The notes under the pieces: generated by a model
Told to the model about the DNA's origin: nothing
What the model saw: the letters and a program-made list of their open reading frames with translations, nothing else
Databases searched by the model: none
Assembly (NCBI GenBank): GCA_020633335.1
Contig: JACKDU010000004.1
Span: 372,001 to 436,000 of the forward strand
From: Myxococcales bacterium
GTDB taxonomy: Bacteria; Myxococcota_A; Polyangia; Nannocystales; Nannocystaceae
DNA: 64,000 bases
Reading direction: 5' to 3'
Shown here: piece by piece, positions 33,904 through 41,880 of the stretch
Position numbering within the stretch: the first letter of the stretch is position 1
How the letters are laid out: each line of letters opens with the position of its first letter
Translations under genes and position numbers: made by a program

Positions 33904-35247
33904 GTGCGAACGGTGCGTCCGGGTGAGGAGACGATCGACGAGGCGCCAGCGCTCCGCCGCCGCCTCCGCGAGCTCGAGGCGACGATCGAGCACCTCGCCG
34001 ACGCCAACATCCGCGCCGCCGAGCTGGTCGCCGAGCTCAAGGAGGCGCGCGCGGTCGAGGAGGCGCTCCGCCGCCGGGCCGAGGAGATGGAGCTCCAGCA
34101 GCGGGTCGAGCGGACCCTCGCCACCAGCCGCTCGCTGCCGGTGCTGGCGGCCGCGGTCACCGCGGCGCTCGTCGAGTGCAAGGGGCTCGAGTGCCCCGGC
34201 GCCGCGTTCTACCTCTGTGAGCGCGGCGCGCCCCGCCTCCTCGGCCACGCGGGCGCCCTCCCCGACGCCGAGGTCGAGTGCCGGGACGTCGGCGTCACCC
34301 TCCGGGCCGAGGGCGGCGCCCTCCTCTCGCTCCTCATCGGCGAGCGCCCGCTCGGCCTCCTGGTCCTCGACGGCCCCTGGCGGACCGAGTGGCGCGAGCG
34401 CTGGTCGCCGGCGCTCCGCACCTTCGGCCTCCAGCTCGGCAACGCGATCGACCGGATCCAGGTCGAGGAGCACAACCGCCAGCTGATCCGCGACCTCGCC
34501 GAGGCCCGCGACCGGGCGCTCGAGGCGACCCGCGCCAAGGATCGCTTCCTGGCGACGATGAGCCACGAGCTGCGGACCCCGCTCAACGCGATCATCGGCT
34601 ACGGCGAGCTCCTCCAGGAGGACGCCGAGGAGAGCGGCGACGACGCGGCGGTCGCCGACCTCCGGCGGATCACCAGCTCGGGTCGCCACCTCCTCGCGCT
34701 GATCTCCGACGTCCTCGACCTCGCCAAGATCGAGGCGGGCAAGATCGAGATCGAGCGCGAGCCCTTCGCGGTCGCCGAGGTCGTGACCGAGGTCGCGGAG
34801 ATGATCCAGCCGCTGATCGAGCGCAACCACAACGCGCTCCGGATCGAGCTCGACGAGGCCCTCGGGGCGATGACCAGCGACGCCGGCAAGCTCCGCCAGG
34901 TCCTCCTCAACCTCCTGGGCAACGCGTCGAAGTTCACCCGCGACGGCGTCGTCACCCTGAGCGCCCGCGCCTGCCCCGGCGGCGCTCGCCTCCTCTTCGA
35001 GGTCGAGGACACCGGGATCGGCATGAGCGAGGCTGAGCTCGCCCGGGTCTTCGAGCCCTTCGTCCAGGCCGACGCCTCGACCACCCGGCGCTACGGCGGC
35101 ACCGGCCTCGGCCTGACGATCAGCGGGAGCTACGTCGCCTTGATGGGCGGGTCGATGACGGTGCGCTCGGCCCCCGGGGTCGGCACCGCCTTCACCCTCG
35201 ATCTCCCGCGCGAGGCGCCCGCGCCCGGCCTCGGGCACGACGCCTAG
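33904..35247 (+). CDS. GAF-type sensor histidine kinase
   Basis: 447 residues from a GTG, 17 bases after the DsrE gene. Order: an N-terminal coiled coil (17-70); a GAF-like sensor (about 75-185) that includes VECKGLECPGAAFYLCERG with C92, C97 and C105; a HisKA domain with MSHELRTPLNAI (H221); and a HATPase with N box LLNLLGNASKF, G1 VEDTGIGMS and G2 GGTGLGLTI. There is no transmembrane segment, so it is a soluble hybrid-free kinase. The CKGLxCP string matches the TusA active site two genes upstream. No receiver is encoded beside it. The stop overlaps the convergent nitroreductase stop. Confidence 0.9.
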   Translation: MRTVRPGEETIDEAPALRRRLRELEATIEHLADANIRAAELVAELKEARAVEEALRRRAEEMELQQRVERTLATSRSLPVLAAAVTAALVECKGLECPGAAFYLCERGAPRLLGHAGALPDAEVECRDVGVTLRAEGGALLSLLIGERPLGLLVLDGPWRTEWRERWSPALRTFGLQLGNAIDRIQVEEHNRQLIRDLAEARDRALEATRAKDRFLATMSHELRTPLNAIIGYGELLQEDAEESGDDAAVADLRRITSSGRHLLALISDVLDLAKIEAGKIEIEREPFAVAEVVTEVAEMIQPLIERNHNALRIELDEALGAMTSDAGKLRQVLLNLLGNASKFTRDGVVTLSARACPGGARLLFEVEDTGIGMSEAELARVFEPFVQADASTTRRYGGTGLGLTISGSYVALMGGSMTVRSAPGVGTAFTLDLPREAPAPGLGHDA

Positions 35248-35843
35248 CGCCGCGACCGGGGCTCGCCGAAGCGCTCGCCGAAGACCACCTCATCGAGGGG
35301 CCGACGGACCCGCGGCGCCCGCTCGCGGGCCTCGAGATCCTCGGGGAGGAGCGCCGGGTCGCCGGGGTAGCCGATCGCGATCGCGGTGATCACCGAGACC
35401 CCCTCGGGGATCGCATAGACCTCGCGGGCCCGCTCGCGCTCGACGCCCGCCATCATGTGGACGGCGAGGCCGAGCGCGGTCGCCTGGAGGCTGAGGTTGC
35501 CGAGCGCGAGGCCGAGGTCGTGCCAGGTGTGGGGGTTGGCCTTGCCGTTGCGGGCGAAGGTCTCGACGCCGAGGCCGAGGACCAGCACCGGGGCCGCGCT
35601 CGCCCAGCGGCGGTTGCCCTCGACCAGGCAGCTGGCGAGGCGGGCGTGGGCCTCGGGCTCCTCCTGGGTGGCGACGATGAAGCGCCAGGGCTGCTCGTTC
35701 ATGCAGGAGGCGGCCCAGCGCGCGGCCTCGAAGAGGAGGGTGAGCGCGCCCTCGTCGACCGCCCGCGGGGCGAAGGCCCGCGGCGAGTAGCGGCGGCGGA
35801 GGAGCTCGTGGATCGGCAGGTCGGTGTTCGCGGGGTTCTCCAT
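35244..35843 (-). CDS. Nitroreductase family protein
   Basis: 199 residues, AAGGAG upstream of the ATG. FMN-dependent nitroreductase fold: RRRYSPRAFAPRAVDEGALT at the N-terminus (phosphate-binding Arg cluster), AARWAASCMNEQPWRFIVAT, and the later LALGNLSLQATALGLAVHMM and TAIAIGYPGD. It reduces nitro- or quinone-like compounds with NAD(P)H; the real substrate is unknown. It lies 29 bases downstream of the pirin gene, and the pair is divergent from a LysR gene. Its TAG stop and that of the convergent kinase share the palindrome CTAG. Confidence 0.93.
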   Translation of the reverse strand: MENPANTDLPIHELLRRRYSPRAFAPRAVDEGALTLLFEAARWAASCMNEQPWRFIVATQEEPEAHARLASCLVEGNRRWASAAPVLVLGLGVETFARNGKANPHTWHDLGLALGNLSLQATALGLAVHMMAGVERERAREVYAIPEGVSVITAIAIGYPGDPALLPEDLEARERAPRVRRPLDEVVFGERFGEPRSRR

Positions 35844-35872
35844 GACGGTTCTCCTTGTAGCAGCCCCGCCGC

Positions 35873-36586
35873 TCAGGCGAGGTCAAAGACCAGGAGCTCG
35901 GCCTCGTCGCCGACGCCCTCGAGGGTGAGCTGAGGCTCGCCGCTGACGGCGACGCCGTCGCCCTCGCCGAGCTCGAGCGCGCGCTCGCCCGCGCGGAGTC
36001 GGACGCGGCCGCGGACCACCTGCACCCAGGCGTGGCGATCCGGCGCGAGCGCGTGCGAGAGCGCCTCGCCGGCGCCGACGAGGCCCGCCCAGAGCTCGGC
36101 CTCCGCGTGGATCGTCAGCGAGCCGTCGCGCCCCTCGGGCGAGGCGACCAGGCGGAGCGCGCCGCGGCGCTCGCCCGCCGGGAACGCGCGCTGCTCGTAG
36201 CCCGGCTGGATCCCGCGGCTCCGCGGGAGGAGCCAGATCTGGAGGAACCTGACCGGCTCGCGCTTCGAGTGGTTGAACTCGGAGTGGGCGACGCCGCTGC
36301 CGGCGCTCATCCGCTGGAGCTCGCCGGGGCGGATCACCGAGCCGTTGCCCATCGAGTCGCGGTGCTCGAGGGCGCCGTCGACGACGTAGGAGAGGATCTC
36401 GGCGTCGCGGTGGGGGTGGGTCGGGAAGCCGCCGCCGGGGGCGACGCGATCGTCGTTGATCACCCGCAGCGCCCGAAAGCCCATGTGGGCCGGGTCGTAG
36501 TAGTGGCCGAAGGAGAAGGTGTGGCGGCTCTCGAGCCAGCCGAAGCTGGCGACGCCGCGCTCGGCGGCCGGACGGAGGGTGAGCAT
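35873..36586 (-). CDS. Pirin family protein (YhhW-like)
   Basis: 237 residues, start at MLTLRPAAERGVASFGWLES. A bicupin fold with the metal-binding pattern of pirins: GGGFPTHPHRDAEILSYVVD, then MSAGSGVAHSEFNHS, and FLQIWLLPRSRGIQPGYEQR. Members such as YhhW act as quercetin dioxygenases. It is transcribed with the nitroreductase and away from the LysR gene, a common arrangement for a redox/aromatic-electrophile response in which LysR is the regulator. Confidence 0.93.
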   Translation of the reverse strand: MLTLRPAAERGVASFGWLESRHTFSFGHYYDPAHMGFRALRVINDDRVAPGGGFPTHPHRDAEILSYVVDGALEHRDSMGNGSVIRPGELQRMSAGSGVAHSEFNHSKREPVRFLQIWLLPRSRGIQPGYEQRAFPAGERRGALRLVASPEGRDGSLTIHAEAELWAGLVGAGEALSHALAPDRHAWVQVVRGRVRLRAGERALELGEGDGVAVSGEPQLTLEGVGDEAELLVFDLA

Positions 36587-36653
36587 GGTGGTCCTACCTT
36601 CGGCGCCGGGATCGCGCGTCGACGCCGGCTTCGACAATGCGGGCGCCCATCCG

Positions 36654-36704
36654 TGGAAACAAGCCAGCAAGAAATCAACAGATTGTTCTATTCTTGGAAA
36701 CAAT
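36654..36704. promoter_or_regulatory. LysR-type operator candidate
   Basis: In the pirin/LysR divergent gap, ATTGTT-N11-AACAAT (36682-36704) is an inverted repeat with LysR-like spacing, and TGGAAACAA occurs twice in direct order (36654-36662 and 36695-36703), 41 bases or four helical turns apart. The right arm overlaps the LysR start codon. This patch is markedly A/T-rich for the genome. Confidence 0.65.
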
Positions 36705-37653
36705 GGCCAGCCTCCACGAGCTCACGGCGATCGCCGCCTTCGTCCGGGTGGTCGAGCGCGGCTCCTTCTCGGCGGCCGCCGCCGAGCTCGGCCTCGCCAA
36801 GTCGACCGTGAGCAAGCGGATCGCCCACCTCGAGGACCGCCTCGGCGCCCGCCTCCTCTACCGGACCACCCGCCAGGTGCGACCCACCGAGGTCGGCGCC
36901 GCCTACCACGAGCGCTGCCTCGCGGTCCTGGCGGCCGCCGACGAGGCCGAGCGCGCGGTCACCCAGATGCAGCAGGTCCCGCGCGGCCGCCTCCGGGTGT
37001 CGGCGCCGATGTCCCTCGGCCAGCGCTACCTCGCGCCGGCGATCGCCGCCTTCGCCCGCGCGCTCCCCGAGGTCGAGGTCGATCTCGACCTCAGCGACCG
37101 GATGGTCGACGTGATCGGCGAGGGCTTCGACGTGGCGATCCGGGCCGCCGAGCTCCCCGACTCGAGCCTGATCGGCCGCCGCCTCTGCGGCTCGCGGCGC
37201 CTGGTGGTCGGCGCCCCGGGCTACTTCCGGTCGCGGGGCCGGCCGCAGGCGCCGGCCGAGCTCGCCGACCACGCCTGCCTCCTCTACGCCTATCAGGCGA
37301 GCGGCGACACCTGGCACCTCGACGGGCCCGCCGGGCCGATCGCCGTCCGGGTCCGCGGCCGCCTGCGGGCGAACAACGGCGACGTCCTGGCGACCGCCGC
37401 CCGCGAGGGGCTCGGGCTCGCCTTCCTCCCGGACTTCATCGTCGCCGGCGATCTCCGGGCCGGTCGCCTCGAGGTCGCGCTCGCCGAGCACTGCCGGAGC
37501 GAGGCGGCGATCCACGCGGTCTACCCCCAGACCCGCCACCTCGTCCCCAAGGTCCGCGCCTTCGTCGATCACCTCGCCCGCCACTTCGGCGACGGCGTGC
37601 CATGGGCCGCTTTATCCCGGCGCCGGCTCGCGCTATATGGTGGCGAGCGTTGA
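36703..37653 (+). CDS. LysR-family transcriptional regulator
   Basis: 316 residues. The N-terminal winged HTH is complete from the chosen ATG (FVRVVERGSFSAAAAELGLA, then KSTVSKRIAHLEDRLGARLL). The effector domain follows with LRVSAPMSLGQRYLAPAIAA and DVAIRAAELPDSSLIGRRLC, typical of the DmlR/YafC-like subgroup. The operator overlaps the start codon, so the mRNA may be leaderless or initiate at an in-frame ATG at 36637. It probably controls the divergent pirin-nitroreductase genes and itself. The 3' end overlaps the PLD gene by 52 bases if that gene starts at 37602. Confidence 0.92.
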   Translation: MASLHELTAIAAFVRVVERGSFSAAAAELGLAKSTVSKRIAHLEDRLGARLLYRTTRQVRPTEVGAAYHERCLAVLAAADEAERAVTQMQQVPRGRLRVSAPMSLGQRYLAPAIAAFARALPEVEVDLDLSDRMVDVIGEGFDVAIRAAELPDSSLIGRRLCGSRRLVVGAPGYFRSRGRPQAPAELADHACLLYAYQASGDTWHLDGPAGPIAVRVRGRLRANNGDVLATAAREGLGLAFLPDFIVAGDLRAGRLEVALAEHCRSEAAIHAVYPQTRHLVPKVRAFVDHLARHFGDGVPWAALSRRRLALYGGER

Positions 37654-38798
37654 CGGCGGCGAGGAAATGGGCGCAGGCCCCGGCGGGCTACCTCCCGGTC
37701 GGCGAGGATCACCTGCGCCTCCTCCGGGACGGCCGCGAGGTCTTCCCGGCGATGCTCGCGGCGATCGCTGGCGCCCGCGATGAGATCTGCGTCGAGATGT
37801 ACTGGATCGGCGCCGACGCGGTCGGCGAGCGCTTCCGCAACGCCCTCGTCGAGCGGGCGAACGCCGGCGTCCGCGTCCGCGTGATCTACGACTCGCTCGG
37901 CTCGTGGAGCCTGCCGAGCTACTGGTGGACGCCGCTCATCGAGGCCGGCGGCGAGGTCGTCGAGTTCGGCCCCGTCGCGCCCTGGCGCCGCCACTTCCGC
38001 CTCGGCCGCGTCCGCTTCCGCGACCACCGCAAGGTCCTCGTCGTCGACGGCGAGGTCGCCTTCACCGGCGGGATCAACCTCGCCTGGCCCTGGCTCCCCC
38101 GCGAGGAGGGCGGCCAGGGGTGGCGCGACGACGCGGTCGAGATCCGGGGGCCGACCGCCCGCCAGCTCCGCACGCTCTTCTACGACACCTGGTGGCGGGT
38201 CGGCGGGGCGATGACCTACGAGGGGGCGCACGCCCGGCCGAACCCCGCGAGCCGGGTCTTCGTCCTCGCCAACATGGTCTACGGCAAGCCCGACCGGACG
38301 ATCCGCCGGGCCTACCTGGTCGCGCTCAAGCGGGCGCGGCGGACCGTCGACATCGCCTCGGCCTACTTCCTGCCGGGCCCGGTCTTCCTCCACGCGCTCC
38401 GGGCCGCCCGCCGCCGCGGCGTGCGGGTGCGGGTGCTGGTCCCCGAGCGCTCCGACGTCCGCCTCGCCGACCTCGCGGCCCACGACATCCTCCGCACCCT
38501 CCTCCACGACGGCATCGAGGTCTACGCCTACCGCGGGCGGATCCTCCACTCGAAGACCGCGATCGTCGATCGCCGCTTCGTGACGATCGGCTCGCACAAC
38601 CTCGACACGCTCTCCTGGCGCTTCAACCTCGAGAGCAACGTCGTCGTCGACGAGCCGGCCTTCGCCCGGATCGTCACCGACGCGTTTGAGGAGGATCTCG
38701 GGCAGGCGATCCGCCTCGGCGCAGAGGTGATCCGCGGCCTCCCGCCATGGATCCGGGCGCTGGCGTTCATCGCCGCCCGCTTCCGGGCGCTCCTCTAG
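37602..38798 (+). CDS. Phospholipase D-type protein, cardiolipin synthase-like
   Basis: 398 residues. Two HKD catalytic motifs are intact: HRKVLVVDGEVAFTGG (first) and HSKTAIVDRRFVTIGSHN (second), each with the downstream Gly/Ser/Asn. There is no membrane anchor, as in ClsB-type synthases, which transfer phosphatidyl groups to make cardiolipin; other PLD activities are possible. The ATG at 37602 lies inside the LysR gene; a TTG at 37650, overlapping the LysR stop as TTGA, is an alternative start that would avoid the long overlap. Confidence 0.88.
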   Translation: MGRFIPAPARAIWWRALTAARKWAQAPAGYLPVGEDHLRLLRDGREVFPAMLAAIAGARDEICVEMYWIGADAVGERFRNALVERANAGVRVRVIYDSLGSWSLPSYWWTPLIEAGGEVVEFGPVAPWRRHFRLGRVRFRDHRKVLVVDGEVAFTGGINLAWPWLPREEGGQGWRDDAVEIRGPTARQLRTLFYDTWWRVGGAMTYEGAHARPNPASRVFVLANMVYGKPDRTIRRAYLVALKRARRTVDIASAYFLPGPVFLHALRAARRRGVRVRVLVPERSDVRLADLAAHDILRTLLHDGIEVYAYRGRILHSKTAIVDRRFVTIGSHNLDTLSWRFNLESNVVVDEPAFARIVTDAFEEDLGQAIRLGAEVIRGLPPWIRALAFIAARFRALL

Positions 38799-38865
38799 GA
38801 GGCCCTCGCAAAACTCGCCGGCCGCCGGAGCCCCGGGAACTTGCTACGCTCTGCTTCCGCTCCCG

Positions 38866-39444
38866 GTGCCCACGCCTCCCCCCCTGCTCCTCTCGCTGCT
38901 CCTCGCCCTCGGGGCGGGTGACGTCGATCCCGCCAGCCAGGCCAGCGAGTCCAGCCAGGCCAGCGAGACCTCCGCGCCGCCGTCGATCGAGGTCCTGCGG
39001 ATCACCCGCGACTTCGGCAAGCCCTACTACGACCTCGCGCTCGACGCCTTCGCCGCGCCCGGGGTGGCCCGGATCGACGACGTCCGCCTCCACTGGGTGA
39101 ACACCAGCGCGGGCGATCGCCGCAAGCCCCTCGGCCCGATCGCCGAGCGCCTGGTGAAGGTCAGGCTCGAGCGCGCGAGCGAGCGCGCGATCAAGGTCAC
39201 GATCACCGGCGACCACAAGGAATTCGCCTTCGCCCTCGAGCTCCGCGAGGACGGGGGCTTCGAGGCCTACGTCGCGGCGATCACCGAGGACGGCCAGGCG
39301 ATCCCCCGCTGCCGCGCGACCAAGGTCCGGCTGATCGCCCGCCGCGTCCTCGGGATCGCCGCCGGCCTCGAGCGGATCGCGGTCGAGTGCGCCGACATCA
39401 GCGGCCGCAGCCAGGCGGCGACGATCGAGTACCGCGACCTCTAG
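38866..39444 (+). CDS. Secreted protein of unknown function
   Basis: 192 residues from a GTG. A short signal peptide (PTPPPLLLSLLLALGAGD) is followed by a Ser/Gln/Ala linker and a beta-rich domain (PPSIEVLRITRDFGKPYYDL, VKVRLERASERAIKVTITGD). A pair of Cys (PRCRATKV and VECADISG) may form a disulfide. No family recognised. It ends just before dyad copy C and converges with the acyl-CoA dehydrogenase gene. Confidence 0.7.
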   Translation: MPTPPPLLLSLLLALGAGDVDPASQASESSQASETSAPPSIEVLRITRDFGKPYYDLALDAFAAPGVARIDDVRLHWVNTSAGDRRKPLGPIAERLVKVRLERASERAIKVTITGDHKEFAFALELREDGGFEAYVAAITEDGQAIPRCRATKVRLIARRVLGIAAGLERIAVECADISGRSQAATIEYRDL

Positions 39445-39459
39445 CGGCGGGGCAGTCAC

Positions 39460-39475
39460 ATGCCCCTCAGGACAT
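39460..39475. promoter_or_regulatory. 16-bp dyad, copy C
   Basis: ATGCCCCTCAGGACAT, preceded by TCAC as in copy B; arms ATGCCC/GGACAT with one G-T pair, and CACATG/CATGTG pairing as an alternative. It lies in the 43-base gap between convergent genes. Confidence 0.5.
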
Positions 39476-39487
39476 GTGTCCGCCGAC

Positions 39488-40663
39488 TCAGCCCCGCCGC
39501 AGGAGCTCGCGGGCGATCACCAGGCGCTGGATCTCGCTGGTCCCCTCGTAGATCCGGGTGATCCGCGCGTCGCGGTAGAGGCGCTCGATCGTCTGCTCCT
39601 CCGAGTAGCCGTAGCCGCCGTGGAGCTGGAGCATCCGGTCGACGACCCGACCGCAGGCCTCGCTCGCCGCGAGCTTGGCCATCGAGCACTCCATCGCCGC
39701 CCGCTCGCCGCGATCGAGGAGGCGGGCGGCCCGGATCGCCGCGAGCCAGGCGAGGTCGAGGTCGCAGCGCGAATCGGCGGCGACGAATTGGCTGTTCTGG
39801 AAGTCGATGATCGCCTGACCGAAGGCCCGGCGATCGCGGGCGTAGGCGAGCCCCTCGCGGAGCGCCGCCTCGCCGATGCCGATCGACTGGGCGGCGATGC
39901 CGATCCGGCCGGCGCCGAGGGTCGACATCGCGATCCGGTAGCCCTCGCCCTCCTCGCCGACCCGCTGGTCGGCGGCGATCCGGCAGCCGTCGAAGAAGAG
40001 CGCGACGGTCCCCGAGGCGCGCAGGCCCATCTTCGGCTCGTCCTTGCCGATCGTCAGGCCGGGGGTCCCGCGCTCGACGACGAAGCAGGAGATCCCGCGG
40101 CCGCCGGCGGCCTCGCTCGGATCGCCGCTGCGGGCGAAGACCAGGTAGATCCCGGCGTGGGCGCCCGAGGTGATCCACATCTTCTGGCCGTCGAGGACGT
40201 AGTGGTCGCCGTCGCGGCGGGCGACCGTGCGGAGCGCGGCCGCGTCGGAGCCGACCCCCGGCTCGGTCAGGCAGAAGGACGCGGGGCCGAGCTCGCCGGC
40301 CGCGTAGGGCTCGAGCCAGCGGCTCCGCTGGGCGTCGGTGCCGTGGCTGGCGAGGATCGACGCGGCGAGGTTGGAGGCCGCGAGGATCACCGCGATCGCG
40401 GCGTCGCCCTCGGCGATCGCCTCCATCGCCAGGACGTAGCCGAGGTTGTCAGCGCCGGCGCCCCCGTGCTCGACCGGCACCTTCATCGCCAGGAGGCCGA
40501 GCTCGCCGAGCTCGCGGATCAGGGCGATCGGGAACTCGCGGCTCTGATCGCGCTCGGCTGCCCCTTCGGCCAGGCGATCCCCGACCTCGCGGGCGGAGCC
40601 GGCGATCAGCCGCTGCTCCTCGCTGAGCTCGACCGCGAAGCGCGAGAGGTCGACCGCGCTCAC
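39488..40663 (-). CDS. Acyl-CoA dehydrogenase
   Basis: 391 residues from a GTG overlapping the upstream stop (GTGA). The FAD-dependent acyl-CoA dehydrogenase fold is complete: CLTEPGVGSDAAALRT for flavin/substrate contacts, QKMWITSGAHAGIYLVFA, the dimer-contact HGGYGYSEEQTIERLYRDAR, and the catalytic base Glu in YEGTSEIQRLVIAREL. It performs the first oxidation step in fatty-acid or branched-chain acyl-CoA breakdown. Coupling to a lipoprotein peroxiredoxin gene is unusual; perhaps the enzyme produces peroxide (inference). Confidence 0.95.
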   Translation of the reverse strand: MSAVDLSRFAVELSEEQRLIAGSAREVGDRLAEGAAERDQSREFPIALIRELGELGLLAMKVPVEHGGAGADNLGYVLAMEAIAEGDAAIAVILAASNLAASILASHGTDAQRSRWLEPYAAGELGPASFCLTEPGVGSDAAALRTVARRDGDHYVLDGQKMWITSGAHAGIYLVFARSGDPSEAAGGRGISCFVVERGTPGLTIGKDEPKMGLRASGTVALFFDGCRIAADQRVGEEGEGYRIAMSTLGAGRIGIAAQSIGIGEAALREGLAYARDRRAFGQAIIDFQNSQFVAADSRCDLDLAWLAAIRAARLLDRGERAAMECSMAKLAASEACGRVVDRMLQLHGGYGYSEEQTIERLYRDARITRIYEGTSEIQRLVIARELLRRG

Positions 40664-41214
40664 GAGGCCCCGCCCAGCTTGGCCACGTCGGCGAGGACCT
40701 CCTCGGCGTGGACCCCCGGATCGACGTCGATGTAGACCTTGGCGATCTTGCCCTCCCGATCGATGAGGAAGGAGGAGCGGTGGATGATCTTGAAGGAGAC
40801 CTCGACCCCGAAGGCCTTCGCCCAGGTCAGGTCGGTGTCGGCGATCAGCGAGAAGGGGAGCTTGTGCTCGTCGGCGAAGGCGACGTGGGCGCTCGCCTCG
40901 TCCGACGAGACCCCGAGGACGACGACCCCGGCGGCGCCGAAGCGCTCCCAGGCGTCTCGGATCGCGCAGGCCTCCTTGGTGCAGCCCGGGGTCCCGTCCT
41001 TCGGATAGAAGTAGACGAGCACCGGCTGCCCACGGAGGGCGGCGAGGTCGATCGTCTGGCCGCGGTGATCGGTGGCGGTGAGGGCCGGCGCCGGGGCGCC
41101 GACGGCGATCGGGCCCTGGCCGCCGTCCGGACGCTGGACCGGCTGGCAGGCGATGAGCGTCGGCAGAGCCGCCGCCGCGACGAGGCCGAGGGAGAGGAGG
41201 AGCGCGCGCGACAT
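40660..41214 (-). CDS. Bcp-type peroxiredoxin, lipoprotein form
   Basis: 184 residues. MSRALLLSLGLVAAAALPTL precedes the lipobox IAC. The peroxiredoxin domain shows VYFYPKDGTPGCTKEACAIR, with the peroxidatic Cys in TPGCT and a second Cys five residues later, as in BCP/PrxQ types. It reduces hydroperoxides using thioredoxin-like donors. Most BCP proteins are cytoplasmic; this one is predicted to be exported and lipid-anchored. Its stop overlaps the acyl-CoA dehydrogenase start (GTGA). Confidence 0.92.
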   Translation of the reverse strand: MSRALLLSLGLVAAAALPTLIACQPVQRPDGGQGPIAVGAPAPALTATDHRGQTIDLAALRGQPVLVYFYPKDGTPGCTKEACAIRDAWERFGAAGVVVLGVSSDEASAHVAFADEHKLPFSLIADTDLTWAKAFGVEVSFKIIHRSSFLIDREGKIAKVYIDVDPGVHAEEVLADVAKLGGAS

Positions 41215-41313
41215 CGCCGCGACGATAGCCCGGAGCGCCAGAAATTGAGAGGCCCGGCGGGCCTCCCGGCGCCCGACGTGCGCGCGGGCCGGCCCTCGTC
41301 TATCCTCGCGTCC

Positions 41314-41880
41314 TTGGCACAGAGCGGCGCACCCCTCCGGTTCTCCCCGCAGCTCGCGTGGTTCGCGGTCGCCACCCTGATCGGCGGCGGCTGCGACCTC
41401 CAGTCAAAGAGCTGGGCCCTCTCGACCCTCGGCGAGGTCCCGGGGCAGGCGATGATGCTCGTCGAGCCCTGGCTCGAGCTCGAGCTCACCTACAACCGCG
41501 GCACGGCCTTCAGCCTGATCCCCGACCTCGGCGCCAGCCGGCTGGTCTTCGGGGTGATCGCGATCGCGGTCGTCGTCCTCCTCGCGTTCATGGTCGCCCG
41601 CTGGAAGAGCGACCGCGTCGAGGCGATCGCCCTCGGCGCCCTCGCCGGCGGGGCGCTCGGCAACGGCCTCGATCGGGCGCTCCGCGAGGCGCCCGGCGGC
41701 GGCACCGGGGTGATCGACTTCATCAAGCTCAACTACCCGTGGGGGGGCAACTGGCCGATCTTCAACATCGCGGACGCGCTGGTGCTCGTCGGCGTGGCTG
41801 TGCTTCTGCTGCGGCGGATGCGGGCGGTTGAGGAGGACGCGGCTCCGGGGGCTGGGGCGACGGCGACGGCGGGTGGGTGA
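41314..41880 (+). CDS. lspA: Lipoprotein signal peptidase (signal peptidase II)
   Basis: 188 residues from a TTG chosen because it places LAQSGAPLRFSPQLAWFAVA as a family-like N-terminus; a GTG at 41278 is an alternative. Conserved boxes are DLQSKSWAL (D-x-x-S-K), TYNRGTAFSLIPDLG, GNGLDRA with the first catalytic Asp, and NWPIFNIADALVLVGVAVLL with the second. Four transmembrane helices. It cleaves prolipoproteins before the modified Cys, relevant to the many lipoproteins in this window. It is divergent from the peroxiredoxin gene. Confidence 0.92.
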   Translation: MAQSGAPLRFSPQLAWFAVATLIGGGCDLQSKSWALSTLGEVPGQAMMLVEPWLELELTYNRGTAFSLIPDLGASRLVFGVIAIAVVVLLAFMVARWKSDRVEAIALGALAGGALGNGLDRALREAPGGGTGVIDFIKLNYPWGGNWPIFNIADALVLVGVAVLLLRRMRAVEEDAAPGAGATATAGG

